Shown here: positions 25,299 to 34,126 of the stretch, piece by piece
Layout: the number at the start of each line of letters is the position of its first letter
How positions within the stretch are numbered: position 1 is the first letter of the stretch
From: Novosphingobium sp.
Lineage (GTDB): Bacteria > Pseudomonadota > Alphaproteobacteria > Sphingomonadales > Sphingomonadaceae
NCBI RefSeq assembly: GCF_027486195.1
Contig: NZ_JAIXPP010000074.1
Span: 25,939 to 89,938 of the forward strand
Direction of reading: 5' to 3'
DNA length: 64,000 nucleotides
Notes under the pieces: generated by a model
Seen by the model: only the letters and a program-made list of their open reading frames with translations
Databases searched by the model: none
Told to the model about the DNA's origin: nothing
Program-made: the position numbers and the translations under genes

Positions 25299-27443
25299 AT
25301 GGCCAGACGGGATTCCCCCAACCGCTCGAAGCAGGGCCGCTCCGAACCGGAGCGCTCCTCCTCACGGCGGCAGCGCGATCCGCAGGAGCCTTCGTTCCTC
25401 CGCCGCTGGCTGCGCCGCCTGCTCATCTGGGGCACGGCACTGACCCTGCTGGGCGCGATGGCGCTGGCTGTGGCGGTCTTCGTCACCGAGCGTTCGCTGC
25501 CGAGCTACGAGCGGATGAAATCGACCCAGACCGGGCAGACCATCGTGGTCCGCGCGAGTGACGGGTCCGAGATCGTCACGCTCGGGCCGAGCTATGGGCG
25601 CTGGGTGCCCTATGAGCGCATTCCGCAGACGCTGAAGGACGCGATGATCTCGGTCGAAGACCGGCGCTTCCGCGACCACTGGGGCGTTGATCCCATCGGC
25701 ATCATCCGCTCGGTCGTGGTGCGCATCCAGAGCGGGCACTGGCGGCAGGGCGGCTCGACGATCACGCAGCAGTTGGCGCGCAACATCTTCCTCAACAACA
25801 GCCGCACCTTCGATCGCAAGATCCGCGAGGCGCTGCTGGCCATGGCGATCGAGCAGAAGTTCACCAAGGATCAGGTGCTCGAGCTTTACCTCAACAAGGT
25901 CTATTTCGGCGGCGGCGCCTATGGCGTCGATTCCGCCGCGCGCAAGTTCTTCGGCCACTCGGGCGAGCAGCTGAGCCTCGCCGAAGCGGCGATCATTGCC
26001 GGCCTCGTCAAGGCGCCCTCGCACTATTCGCCCACCGCCGATGCCGCAGCAGCCGTCGGCCGCGCCAAGGTCGTCGTGCAGACAATGCAGGAAGCCGGCA
26101 AGATCACCCCGGCAGAAGCGGCTGCGACCGATTTCAAGACGGTCAAGCTTGCCGAGGAGCAGGGCCAGAATTCGGCGCGCTACTTCACCGACTGGGTGCT
26201 GCCGCAGCTCGATCTGCTGCTGCCCGACAACGACCAGCCAATCGAGGTGTGGACCACGCTCGATCCTGCCGCGCAGCATGCGGCGACCGATTCGATCCAG
26301 GCAAACGTGCCCAAGGGCGCACAGGGGGCGCTTGTCAGCCTTGACCGCGACGGGGCGGTGCTGGCGATGGTCGGCGGCACCGACTACGTGACCTCGAACT
26401 ACAACCGCGCAGTCAACGCGGTGCGCCAGCCGGGTTCGGCTTGGAAGCTGTTCGTCTACCTCGCCGCACTGGAAGCCGGGTACACCCCGGATGCCAAGGT
26501 CAAGGACGAGCCGGTGACGATCGACGGCTGGAGCCCGCGCAATTCGGGCGGAACCTATGCCGGCGAGATCGATGTGCGCAGCGCCTTTGCTTATTCGAAG
26601 AATACTGTGGCAGCGCAACTCGGCAACGAAGTTGGCTTCGGCGCAGTAGCCAACATGGCGCGCCGCTTCGGCATCACCACGCCGATCAACACGCTGCCCT
26701 CGATGGTGCTGGGCTCGTCCGACGTGCGCGTGATCGACATGGTGCGCGCCTTCGCCGCAGTGCAGGCCAAGGGCACGGCAGTGACGCCTTACGGCATTCG
26801 CAAGATCACCTCGACCGAGGGTGAAGTGCTCTACAGCCATCGGCCTGATCCGGCGCAGCAACTGGTGCCCAACTTCGTGGCGGCGGGGATCACCGACCTG
26901 CTGCAGTCTGCCGTGAGCATCGGCACCGGCCGCGCCGCGCAGATCGGGCGCCCGGTCGCAGGCAAGACCGGCACGACGAGTTCTAACAAGGACGGCTGGT
27001 TCCTCGGCTTCTCGAGCGGGATCACCACCGGCGTGTGGATGGGCCGCGACGATGCGCATCCGGTGCCCGGGCTGCAGGGCGGCACCGCGCCCGCGCGCGC
27101 CTTTGCCGCCTACATGAAGATCGCTACCGCCAAGCGCCCGCCCGAGAAGTTCGATACCGATCTCAAGATGCCGCAGTGGCAGCTGGAGCCCGATGACGAG
27201 GTGATGCAGGCCAATCCGGATGGCTATTTCTATGCCGATCCCGATGGCAACATCATCGAGCCGGGGACCCAGCCCAAGCCGCCGGTGGCCGATGGCGCCT
27301 TGCCGGGCGGTGAGCAGGGCGTTCCGGTGCCCGAAGGCCCGCCAGCTGCCGGAGACGATTTCCTCAGCCGCGCCACCGGCAAGCAGGCTGATCCGGCGCC
27401 GCGTCCCCGGCCGAAGCCAGTCGCCACCCCCAAGCCGAACTGA
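25299..27443 (+). CDS. mrcA: Penicillin-binding protein 1A-type transglycosylase/transpeptidase
   Basis: A 714-residue class A PBP for peptidoglycan synthesis. There is a basic cytoplasmic tail, one membrane anchor (about 45-65), and the GT51 domain with EDRRFRDHWGVDP and GGSTITQQLARN. The transpeptidase has the nucleophile Ser380 in SAWK, then SKN and KTGT at 556-559. A C-terminal Pro-rich tail contains PRPRPKPVATPKP. ATG 25299 is chosen. It is convergent with and directly adjacent to the membrane protein gene at 27444. Length is typical for alphaproteobacterial PBP1A-like enzymes. Confidence 0.93.
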   Translation: MARRDSPNRSKQGRSEPERSSSRRQRDPQEPSFLRRWLRRLLIWGTALTLLGAMALAVAVFVTERSLPSYERMKSTQTGQTIVVRASDGSEIVTLGPSYGRWVPYERIPQTLKDAMISVEDRRFRDHWGVDPIGIIRSVVVRIQSGHWRQGGSTITQQLARNIFLNNSRTFDRKIREALLAMAIEQKFTKDQVLELYLNKVYFGGGAYGVDSAARKFFGHSGEQLSLAEAAIIAGLVKAPSHYSPTADAAAAVGRAKVVVQTMQEAGKITPAEAAATDFKTVKLAEEQGQNSARYFTDWVLPQLDLLLPDNDQPIEVWTTLDPAAQHAATDSIQANVPKGAQGALVSLDRDGAVLAMVGGTDYVTSNYNRAVNAVRQPGSAWKLFVYLAALEAGYTPDAKVKDEPVTIDGWSPRNSGGTYAGEIDVRSAFAYSKNTVAAQLGNEVGFGAVANMARRFGITTPINTLPSMVLGSSDVRVIDMVRAFAAVQAKGTAVTPYGIRKITSTEGEVLYSHRPDPAQQLVPNFVAAGITDLLQSAVSIGTGRAAQIGRPVAGKTGTTSSNKDGWFLGFSSGITTGVWMGRDDAHPVPGLQGGTAPARAFAAYMKIATAKRPPEKFDTDLKMPQWQLEPDDEVMQANPDGYFYADPDGNIIEPGTQPKPPVADGALPGGEQGVPVPEGPPAAGDDFLSRATGKQADPAPRPRPKPVATPKPN

Positions 27444-27875
27444 TCACCCTCTCGCGTCGGGGGCGAGCGCCTTGCTCCCCGCGATGCCGATCAGGAACAT
27501 GGCCAGCGCCAAGGTGTTGGGCACGACATTGAGACCGAAGCCGGTCAGCACCGAAAGCGTGCTGTCGAGCGCATACCACGCCAGCATGCCGATCGTGGCG
27601 GCCTGCCACAGCGGCTGCCCGGCGGGCCCCATCGTGATGGCCTGCCGGATGACCAGCCAGAGCATCACCATCCAGCCCAGGAACACGCCGCCGAGGACCC
27701 CGATCATGAACCGGCCGGCGGGGGTGAGATCGGTCGGCGGCCCCATGCTGATCAGCGCCAGCCCCATTCGCAGCGGCGCATCGGTGGCGGGTAGCGCGCC
27801 GCCCGCCACAAGCAGCGCGAACAGCACCATCGAAACCAGCCAGAACTGGAACCAGGCTTGCCAGAAAGGGCTCAT
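27444..27875 (-). CDS. Four-helix membrane protein, unknown family
   Basis: A 143-residue protein with about four membrane helices (WFQFWLVSMVLFALLVAGG; FMIGVLGGVFLGWMVMLWLV; AATIGMLAWYALDSTLSVL; LALAMFLIGIAGSKALAP). The start ATG 27875 follows a GGAG ribosome site; a longer frame to 27932 lacks one. I do not recognise the family. It is divergent from the XRE regulator and shares the 108-bp region that holds a dyad operator, so it is probably controlled by that regulator. Confidence 0.72.
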   Translation of the reverse strand: MSPFWQAWFQFWLVSMVLFALLVAGGALPATDAPLRMGLALISMGPPTDLTPAGRFMIGVLGGVFLGWMVMLWLVIRQAITMGPAGQPLWQAATIGMLAWYALDSTLSVLTGFGLNVVPNTLALAMFLIGIAGSKALAPDARG

Positions 27876-27929
27876 GCAGATGATCTCCTCGTATCTGGCG
27901 GTCTGGTGGCAGAGGTGGCAGCGGCAAAT

Positions 27930-27950
27930 CAATTACCTCCGGGGTTATTG
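27930..27950. promoter_or_regulatory. Operator copy 1 near the XRE regulator
   Basis: Inverted repeat CAATTACC-TCCGG-GGTTATTG between the divergent membrane protein and regulator genes. It matches a second site at 28821-28841 at 17 of 21 positions. Both keep the dyad CAATNACC / GGTNATTG almost intact. Confidence 0.6.
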
Positions 27951-27983
27951 AAGCGGCCCCGCCGGGCTGCGACACTAGCGCGC

Positions 27984-28826
27984 ATGGATATGTGCCTTGA
28001 TGGATTCGCGCGCCTGTTGCGGGAGTGGCGGCAGAAACGGCGCTGGTCGCAGCTCGACCTCGCGCTGACTTCGGGCGTTTCGCAGCGCCATATCAGCTTC
28101 CTTGAATCCGCACGGTCCAATCCCAGCCGGGCGATGATCCTGCAACTGAGCGAGGCGCTCGACGTTCCGCTGCGGACACGCAACCTGTGGCTCACGGCGG
28201 CGGGCTTCGCGCCGCTCTACGCCGCGCGCACGCTGGATGATCCGCAGATGGCGCAGGTCATGGGCGCGGTGCGCATGATGCTCGGCGCGCACGAGCCTTA
28301 CCCGGCGCTGGCGCTCGACCGGGCATGGAACGTGCTGATCGCCAATCGGCCGTTCGACGCGCTCACTGCGCTGCTCGGCGCCGATATCTGGGAGCGTGTG
28401 GCGGGCGCGGAAGCAGGGGGCGAGCGCAATCTCATGCGCCTGTTCTTCCACCCGCAGGGCATCCGTTCGCTGGTGACGAACTGGGCGGCAGTCGGCCCCC
28501 TGCTGTGGCAGCGCGCGACGCGCGAGGCGCATGCGCTGGGCGGCGCCGACATGCTGGCCGTGCTCGATGAACTCGCGCCGTTTCAGGAGCCCGAGGTGCT
28601 GTGGTCCGCGATGGACAGCGCACTGCTGCCCGTGGTGCCGTTCAAGCTGGCGGTGGGCGATCAGCGGATCGCCCTGTTCGCGGTGATCGCCACTTTCGGC
28701 ACGGCGCAGGATGTGACGACCGACGAACTGCGGATCGAGACGCTGTTTCCCGCCGACGCCGAGACCGAAGCGCTATTCCGCAACCTGCCGCTACCGCCCG
28801 CGCAGGGCGAATACCTCCTGCAATAA
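27984..28826 (+). CDS. XRE-family regulator with MmyB-like ligand-binding domain
   Basis: A 280-residue protein. The N-terminal helix-turn-helix (about 5-65; RRWSQLDLALTSGVSQRHISFLES) is followed by the MmyB-type domain (about 105-270; YPALALDRAWNVLIANRPFDAL, LMRLFFHPQGIRSLVTNW). This group commonly controls nearby dehydrogenases or detoxifying enzymes and may bind a fatty-acid-like ligand. The ATG at 27984 is chosen; the frame is open upstream to 27858. The gene lies between two copies of the same dyad, one in its own promoter region and one over its stop codon, facing the epoxide-hydrolase-like gene. Confidence 0.9.
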   Translation: MDMCLDGFARLLREWRQKRRWSQLDLALTSGVSQRHISFLESARSNPSRAMILQLSEALDVPLRTRNLWLTAAGFAPLYAARTLDDPQMAQVMGAVRMMLGAHEPYPALALDRAWNVLIANRPFDALTALLGADIWERVAGAEAGGERNLMRLFFHPQGIRSLVTNWAAVGPLLWQRATREAHALGGADMLAVLDELAPFQEPEVLWSAMDSALLPVVPFKLAVGDQRIALFAVIATFGTAQDVTTDELRIETLFPADAETEALFRNLPLPPAQGEYLLQ

Positions 28827-28841
28827 CCTCCCGCGTAATTG
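28821..28841. promoter_or_regulatory. Operator copy 2, over the regulator stop and before the hydrolase gene
   Basis: Inverted repeat CAATAACC-TCCCG-CGTAATTG. It overlaps the TAA stop codon of the XRE gene (28824-28826) and lies 52 bp before the start of the LEH-like gene. It closely matches the site at 27930-27950. Confidence 0.6.
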
Positions 28842-28892
28842 GCAGCCTTCCCTGGCCGGTTCATGGTCTCATCTAGGACAAGGAGAGAACCC

Positions 28893-29267
28893 ATGACCCC
28901 ACTCGAGACAATCAAGGCCTTCATGAAGGCGATGGAGCCGCTCGATTACGATACGGCGCTCCAGTACGTGGCCGAGACCTGCGAATACACCAACCCGCCG
29001 CCCATCGGCACGGTGACCGGGCCTGCCGGCATGCGCGCGGTGCTGGAGCCGTTCTTCGCGCCGACGCTGGAGAACGCGTTCGTGATCCTGCGCGAGCTCG
29101 CCGCCGGCCCGGTCGTCATGCTGGAGCGGCTGGACCGGCACCGCCTTGCAGACAAATGGGTCGAGCTGCCGGTGACCGGCGTCTACGAAGTCCACGAGGG
29201 CAAGATCACCTACTGGCGCGACTATTTCGACGCGGCGACGATCATGTCGCAGTGGCCCACCGGCTGA
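28893..29267 (+). CDS. Limonene-1,2-epoxide-hydrolase-like (NTF2-fold) enzyme
   Basis: A 124-residue NTF2-like protein. The catalytic triad of limonene-1,2-epoxide hydrolase is conserved: Arg79 and Asp81 in ERLDRH, and an Asp in WRDYFD (110/113). EYTNPPP near residue 31 matches the residues that bind the nucleophilic water. It is therefore probably an active epoxide hydrolase on a small hydrophobic epoxide rather than a generic SnoaL protein; substrate unknown. ATG 28893 has AAGGAG upstream. It sits behind the XRE regulator with its own operator copy and ends at a strong terminator. Confidence 0.82.
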   Translation: MTPLETIKAFMKAMEPLDYDTALQYVAETCEYTNPPPIGTVTGPAGMRAVLEPFFAPTLENAFVILRELAAGPVVMLERLDRHRLADKWVELPVTGVYEVHEGKITYWRDYFDAATIMSQWPTG

Positions 29268-29278
29268 ACGCGGATACG

Positions 29279-29316
29279 AAAAGGGGCTGGTGGACGCCTG
29301 TCCGCCAGCCCCTTTT
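29279..29316 (+). terminator. Bidirectional Rho-independent terminator
   Basis: AAAAGGGGCTGGTGGAC pairs with GTCCGCCAGCCCCTTTT around a 4-nt loop, with one mismatch. It separates the convergent hydrolase and degP genes and has A and T tracts on both sides. Confidence 0.93.
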
Positions 29317-29334
29317 CTGTGCGCAGGTTGCCTG

Positions 29335-30888
29335 TCAGCGGATGCGGATCGGCAGGTAGATCGCGGGCTGGCCGCGACGCTGGATGCGCAGCAACACGGC
29401 CTCGCGGTTCTCGGTCTTGGCCTGGCGCACCACGGCTTCGAGATCGGCAGCGGTAGCGACCGGCTTGTAGTTGGCCGAAAGCACGATGTCGCCGCGCTGC
29501 AGGCCCTTGGCCGCCGCGTCCGCCGAATCGTCGACTGCCGTGATGACCACGCCCTTGGTGTCCTCGCTCGCGCCAAGCTGGCGGGCGATCTGCGGAGTGA
29601 TCGGGATCGCCGCGATGCCCAGTGCCTGCTGCACGACCGGGCCTGCAGGCTTGCTCGGCTTGGCGGCGCCGCCGCCGAAGCCGTTATCATCGCCCTGCTG
29701 CGCATCGGGATCGAAGGTCTGCTGGGCGAGCTCTTCCTCGCTCGGCCGCTTGCCGACGATGGCCTGCACCGTCAGGCGCTGGCCGTTGCGGATGAGGTCG
29801 ATCGGGATGCGCTTGCCGGGCGCGGTGTTGGCAACGATGAACGACAGGGTCTGGTCCGGCGTCACGTCCTTGCTATCAACGCGCACGACCACGTCGCCGG
29901 GCTGCATGCCGGCCTTGGCCGCGCCCTGTCCGGGTTCGACCGACTGGATGAACTCGCCGCGATTCTTGGCAAGGCCAAGGCTGGCGGCGAGGTCGTCGGA
30001 GAGCTGCTGGATACGCACGCCGAGGTAGCCGCGCTCGATGGCCTGGCCATTGCGCAGCTTCTCGACGATCGGGGCCGCGATTTCGGCCGGAATGGCGAAG
30101 CCGATGCCGACACTGCCGCCGGTGGGCGAGAAGATCGCGTTGTTGATGCCGATGACGTTGCCGGCCATGTCGAACATCGGCCCGCCCGAGTTGCCCCGGT
30201 TGATCGAGGCGTCGGTCTGCAGGTAACGGTCATAGGCCGAACCCGAACCGGTGTTGCGATAGACCGCCGAGATGATGCCGCTGGTGACCGTGCCGCCAAG
30301 GCCGAACGGATTGCCGATCGCGATGATCCAGTCCCCCACGCGGGCGTGGCGCGAATCGCCGAACTTCACGAACGGGAACGGCTTGGTGCCGGTGATCTTG
30401 AGCACGGCCAGATCGGATGCGGCATCGCGGCCGACGAGCTTGGCCGGATAGTCCGTTCCGTCGGTCATGGTGACGGTGATCGATTCGATCTCGCCCTGGC
30501 CTTCGGCGGTGATCACGTGATTGTTGGTGACGACGTAGCCATCAGCCGAAACGAGGAAGCCCGAGCCGAGCGACTGCGCCTCACGCGTCTGCGGCTGGCC
30601 GCCGCCACCGCCCTGTCCCCCGCCGAACAGATCGCTGAACGGGGTGCCGGCAAAGGGGTTGTTGTTCTGCACCTTCACACGCTGGCGGGTCGAGATGTTG
30701 ACCACCGCCGGCTGGAGCTGCTGGGTGAGATCGGCAAAGCTGGCCGGGGCACCGCCGCGCGGGACGACCGACTGCATCTGGGCCGAATCGTTCTGCGCAA
30801 CCTGGGCTCCGGCCGGGAAACCCGTCGTCAGGGTCAGCGCGCTGCCAGCGAGGAGCAGCGCTGTAGTCACTCCGTAAGCGTATCGCAC
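29335..30888 (-). CDS. degP: Do-type periplasmic serine protease with two PDZ domains
   Basis: A 517-residue DegP/DegQ protease. Signal peptide TTALLLAGSALTLTTGFPA, then the trypsin-like domain with catalytic His in VVTNNHVI, Asp in ASDLAVLKI and Ser in GNSGGPM, then PDZ1 (RGYLGVRIQQLSD) and PDZ2 (near GVVITAVDDSADAAAKGLQ). It degrades or refolds damaged periplasmic proteins. GTG 30888 is preferred: AGAGGAA lies 7 nt upstream and the protein starts RYAYG as in relatives; ATG 30906 and the start at 30963 are less likely. Third gene of the hflK-hflC-degP block, 140 bp after hflC. Confidence 0.93.
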   Translation of the reverse strand: MRYAYGVTTALLLAGSALTLTTGFPAGAQVAQNDSAQMQSVVPRGGAPASFADLTQQLQPAVVNISTRQRVKVQNNNPFAGTPFSDLFGGGQGGGGGQPQTREAQSLGSGFLVSADGYVVTNNHVITAEGQGEIESITVTMTDGTDYPAKLVGRDAASDLAVLKITGTKPFPFVKFGDSRHARVGDWIIAIGNPFGLGGTVTSGIISAVYRNTGSGSAYDRYLQTDASINRGNSGGPMFDMAGNVIGINNAIFSPTGGSVGIGFAIPAEIAAPIVEKLRNGQAIERGYLGVRIQQLSDDLAASLGLAKNRGEFIQSVEPGQGAAKAGMQPGDVVVRVDSKDVTPDQTLSFIVANTAPGKRIPIDLIRNGQRLTVQAIVGKRPSEEELAQQTFDPDAQQGDDNGFGGGAAKPSKPAGPVVQQALGIAAIPITPQIARQLGASEDTKGVVITAVDDSADAAAKGLQRGDIVLSANYKPVATAADLEAVVRQAKTENREAVLLRIQRRGQPAIYLPIRIR

Positions 30889-31028
30889 GTGGCAATTCCT
30901 CTTCATCTCAGCGGCGGAGGGCGGGATCCCGCGCACTTGGTCCCCGGTTCCGATTCCGCGCATGCCGCTTTCACATCCGAGCGCCTGAACCGGGATTGAA
31001 TAACATGTTCGGCCAGAAACGGGTGCGG

Positions 31029-31886
31029 TTACTTGCCGCCCTTGAACTGGCGCAGATAGGCGTTGTCAGGCGAAAGCACGATCGAAGTGCTGCTGCCCTT
31101 CTGCGCGAAGGTGTAGTCGTAACTGCGCATCGCCCGGTAGAAGTCGTAGAACTCCGGGTCTTTTCCGAAGCTGTCGGCATAGATCTTCGCCGCCTCCGCC
31201 GCCGCCGTGGCTTCGATGATCTGGGCATTCTTTCGCCCGCCCGCGCGGATCGTGGCGGCTTCCTGCTGGCGCGCGGTGCTCATCCGGGTGAAGGCGCTTT
31301 CGAGCGGGGCACCATCGGGCAGGTCCGCCCGCTTGATCCGCACATCGATCACTTGCGCGCCATATTCACGCGCCTCCTTGTCCAGACCCTTGCGGATACT
31401 GACCATGGCCTGCCCGCGATCAGCGGTGAGCAAGGAGCCGAAGGTGCGCTTGCCGAGTTCCTGGCGCAGCACCGAGTTGAGGATCGGCTGGAGCTGTTCG
31501 GCCACCTTGTCGACCGTGCCGGCGGTCTCGTACATCTTCACCGGATCGATGACGCGGAAGCGCGCATAGGCATCGACTTCAAGCCGGCGCTGATCGGCCG
31601 ATGTGACCTGCTGGCGTTCGAGATCGACATCGAGCACGCGCTTGTCGATCCGCACCACCTGTTCGATGAAGGGAATGCGCAGCACGATGCCCGCGCCCGT
31701 CTGGCCGAAATCGACCTGGGGGCGGAAGCGGTTGACCACGCGGTTTGGCTCGCCCAGCCGGACGATCACCGCCTGCTCCTGCTCGCCCACCACGGTGACG
31801 CAGCTGAGCAGCACGACGATGCCGACGGCGAGCGCAATCAGCACTGCCTTCTGTTCCTGCCACAGGCGGATCAGGGTCTGTTCCAT
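31029..31886 (-). CDS. hflC: HflC, modulator of FtsH protease
   Basis: A 285-residue SPFH protein: N-terminal membrane anchor (VLIALAVGIVVLLSCVTVV), then the prohibitin-like domain (EQEQAVIVRLGEPNRVVN; RLEVDAYARFRVIDP), ending KGSSTSIVLSPDNAYL. With HflK it forms the cage around FtsH in the inner membrane. Its ATG at 31886 is 1 nt after the hflK stop. Length is normal. Confidence 0.95.
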   Translation of the reverse strand: MEQTLIRLWQEQKAVLIALAVGIVVLLSCVTVVGEQEQAVIVRLGEPNRVVNRFRPQVDFGQTGAGIVLRIPFIEQVVRIDKRVLDVDLERQQVTSADQRRLEVDAYARFRVIDPVKMYETAGTVDKVAEQLQPILNSVLRQELGKRTFGSLLTADRGQAMVSIRKGLDKEAREYGAQVIDVRIKRADLPDGAPLESAFTRMSTARQQEAATIRAGGRKNAQIIEATAAAEAAKIYADSFGKDPEFYDFYRAMRSYDYTFAQKGSSTSIVLSPDNAYLRQFKGGK

Positions 31887-31887
31887 C

Positions 31888-33036
31888 TCAGCGGCGCTCC
31901 GTGTTGTCGGCAGGCGGGGTCTGCTTGATCCCCGGCAGCGGGAGGTAGGACATGACTCCGGAGGATTCGAGAATGACCTTGTCGGTCTGGCTGAGCACGC
32001 GCTCCATCGTCTCGTAATACATGCGCCGCCGCGTCACTTCTGGGGCCAGCTTGTACTGCGCATAGACCTTGTCGAACGCGGTCGCCTCGCCCTGCGCACC
32101 CTGGATCAGCTGCTGGGCCCGCGCTTCGGCGCGGTTCATGTCGCTCTGCGCATCCTGCTGGGCGGCGAGCACTTCCTTGAAGGCGTCGACAACCTTGGCC
32201 GGCGGGTCGGTCTTCTTGATTTCCACACCCTGGATCTTCACGCCCGAACGATAGGCATCGAGAATGTGCTGCATGCGTTCGCGCACGTTGGATTCGATCG
32301 ATGCGCGGCCGGAGCCCATCGCATCGTTGAGCGAGACTTCGGCGATCGACTGACGCATCGCCGCCTCGGCCACTTCCTTCACCGTGGCATCGGGTTCGGC
32401 GAGTTGGAAGGTGTAGAGCTTGAGGTCCTTGATGTTCCAGCGGACGAGATAGGTCAGGTCGACGAGGTTCTGGTCGCCCGTCAGCATCAGCCGCTCGCTA
32501 TCGCCTTCAGGGATGGAATCGCGGCGGATCGAAGTGACATCCTCGACCGTGACGGCCTGAATCGGCCAGGGCAGCGTGAACGAGACACCGGAATCGATGG
32601 TGTGGCTGTAGGCACCGAAGGTTGTGACGATACCCTTTTCCTGCGGGGATACGCGATGAACCATTGTGGCGCCGAGCCAGACGAGCAGGACAAGGCCGAT
32701 CGCAACCGGCACCCATGAGCCGCCGCCGGGGCGCTGGGGCAGGCGGAAGCCGGGGCCTCCACCGCCGCCGCCACCGCCGCTGCGGCGCTTGAACAGATCC
32801 TCGAGGGTCTGCCCGCGGCGTCCATCGCCCGAGGAAGGCGGCAGCCAGGGATTGCGCGGACCGCTGCCGCGCGGGGGAGACGGCGGGCTTTCCGGAGCGG
32901 CGTCGCCGCTCTCGCCGCCATCGCCGACAGCTTCGCCCGAAGGCTCCCCGCTCCCCGCATCGCCTGCGCCCCAAGGGCTCTTCTTGCCGGCCATTGCCAG
33001 GCCGATCTTCGACATACGTCCACCGAAAGAAATCAT
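31888..33036 (-). CDS. hflK: HflK, modulator of FtsH protease
   Basis: A protein of up to 382 residues: Pro/Gly-rich cytoplasmic N-terminus (NPWLPPSSG, RRSGGGGGGGG), one membrane helix (VAIGLVLLVWLGATMVHRV), and the SPFH domain with QEKGIVTTFGAYSHTIDSG and a coiled coil (QDAQSDMNRAEARAQQLIQ). Partner of HflC. Three in-frame ATGs are possible (33036, 33015 and 32994); 33015 has a GGTGGA ribosome site close by, so the true protein may be 7-14 residues shorter. Divergent from mrp. Confidence 0.93.
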   Translation of the reverse strand: MISFGGRMSKIGLAMAGKKSPWGAGDAGSGEPSGEAVGDGGESGDAAPESPPSPPRGSGPRNPWLPPSSGDGRRGQTLEDLFKRRSGGGGGGGGPGFRLPQRPGGGSWVPVAIGLVLLVWLGATMVHRVSPQEKGIVTTFGAYSHTIDSGVSFTLPWPIQAVTVEDVTSIRRDSIPEGDSERLMLTGDQNLVDLTYLVRWNIKDLKLYTFQLAEPDATVKEVAEAAMRQSIAEVSLNDAMGSGRASIESNVRERMQHILDAYRSGVKIQGVEIKKTDPPAKVVDAFKEVLAAQQDAQSDMNRAEARAQQLIQGAQGEATAFDKVYAQYKLAPEVTRRRMYYETMERVLSQTDKVILESSGVMSYLPLPGIKQTPPADNTERR

Positions 33037-33138
33037 GAGGAGGACTATAGGTACGCTCTGCGGTTAAAAACAGTGTCTCCCTGCCAAAATTCCTCTGCTA
33101 GGGGGCGTCCGTTAGGGCATACGCCCTCTAGACATGGG

Positions 33139-34116
33139 ATGTTGGCATTGAGCCTTGATCAGACGGCACTGGAGCAGGCGATCCGCATGGCCGCCGGCGC
33201 GCGGCTGCAGACCGCGCGGACGGAAGGCGAAACCGCCTCGATCATCCTTGAAGTAAGCGGGCTCGACCGCGCGGGCCGCGATGCGCTGGAAGCCAAAGTG
33301 CGCGAGGCGGCGCGCGCCGCCGGGGCCGCCGATGTGCGCGTGGGGATGACCGCCGAACGCGTCACCCGGCGCATCATCGCGGTCGGTTCGGGCAAGGGCG
33401 GCGTGGGCAAATCGACGCTTTCGGCCAACCTTGCCGTGGCCATGGCCAAGATGGGGCGCAAGGTCGGCCTCGTCGACGCCGATATCTATGGCCCCTCGCA
33501 GCCGCGCCTGCTGGCGACCGAAGGCCGCAAGCCCGAGGCCGAGAATCAGAAGATCCACCCGGTGCCGAGCCCGTGGGGCGTGCCGATGCTCTCGATGGGG
33601 CATCTCGTCCAGCCGGGCCAGGCCATCGCGTGGCGCGGGCCGATGGCGGGCAATGCGCTGGGCCAGCTGATCGATGCGCACTGGGGCGATGCGGAGATTC
33701 TCGTCGTCGACCTGCCGCCGGGCACTGGCGACGTGCAGCTCACCATGCTGCAGAAGCACAAGCCGGCAGGCGCGGTGATCGTCTCCACCCCGCAGGATCT
33801 TGCGCTGATGGACGCCGCGCGCGCGATCCGCCTGTTCGAACAGGGCGATGTGCCGCTGATCGGCATGGTCGAGAACATGGCTGGTTACGTCTGCCCGCAC
33901 TGCGGCGAGACGAGCGATCCGTTCGGTTCGGGCGGCGCTGAAGCTGCGGCCAAGACCATGGGCCTGCCCTTCCTTGGCCGCGTGCCGCTGAACCTCGCGA
34001 TCCGCCAATCGAGCGATGCGGGCGAGCCGATGGCGGCGGGCGATAGCCCCGAAGCGGCGATCTTTGCCGGGATCGCGCAGCGCGTGCTCGCCTGGCTGGA
34101 CGCGCAGAAGGGATGA
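33139..34116 (+). CDS. apbC: Mrp/ApbC-type Fe-S cluster carrier P-loop ATPase
   Basis: A 325-residue protein. The N-terminal ~75 residues form a short FSCA-like domain. The P-loop is GSGKGGVGKST, with DADIYGPSQPRLL following, and the cluster-binding CPHC is in VCPHCGETSD. It carries Fe-S clusters to apo-proteins in the cytoplasm. ATG 33139 is chosen; no strong ribosome site is visible and the reading from 33073 has no family support. The next gene starts 10 bp after the stop and encodes a molybdenum hydroxylase subunit, whose class partners contain Fe-S clusters. Confidence 0.92.
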   Translation: MLALSLDQTALEQAIRMAAGARLQTARTEGETASIILEVSGLDRAGRDALEAKVREAARAAGAADVRVGMTAERVTRRIIAVGSGKGGVGKSTLSANLAVAMAKMGRKVGLVDADIYGPSQPRLLATEGRKPEAENQKIHPVPSPWGVPMLSMGHLVQPGQAIAWRGPMAGNALGQLIDAHWGDAEILVVDLPPGTGDVQLTMLQKHKPAGAVIVSTPQDLALMDAARAIRLFEQGDVPLIGMVENMAGYVCPHCGETSDPFGSGGAEAAAKTMGLPFLGRVPLNLAIRQSSDAGEPMAAGDSPEAAIFAGIAQRVLAWLDAQKG

Positions 34117-34126
34117 GGCTCAAGGC

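Noticed and set aside
30889..30963. Longer DegP start at 30963
   Set aside because: It would place 25 polar residues ahead of the signal peptide; GTG 30888 has a ribosome site at the right distance.
29290..30999. 569-codon plus-strand frame opposite degP
   Set aside because: Shadow frame. DegP on the minus strand has signal peptide, catalytic triad and PDZ domains.
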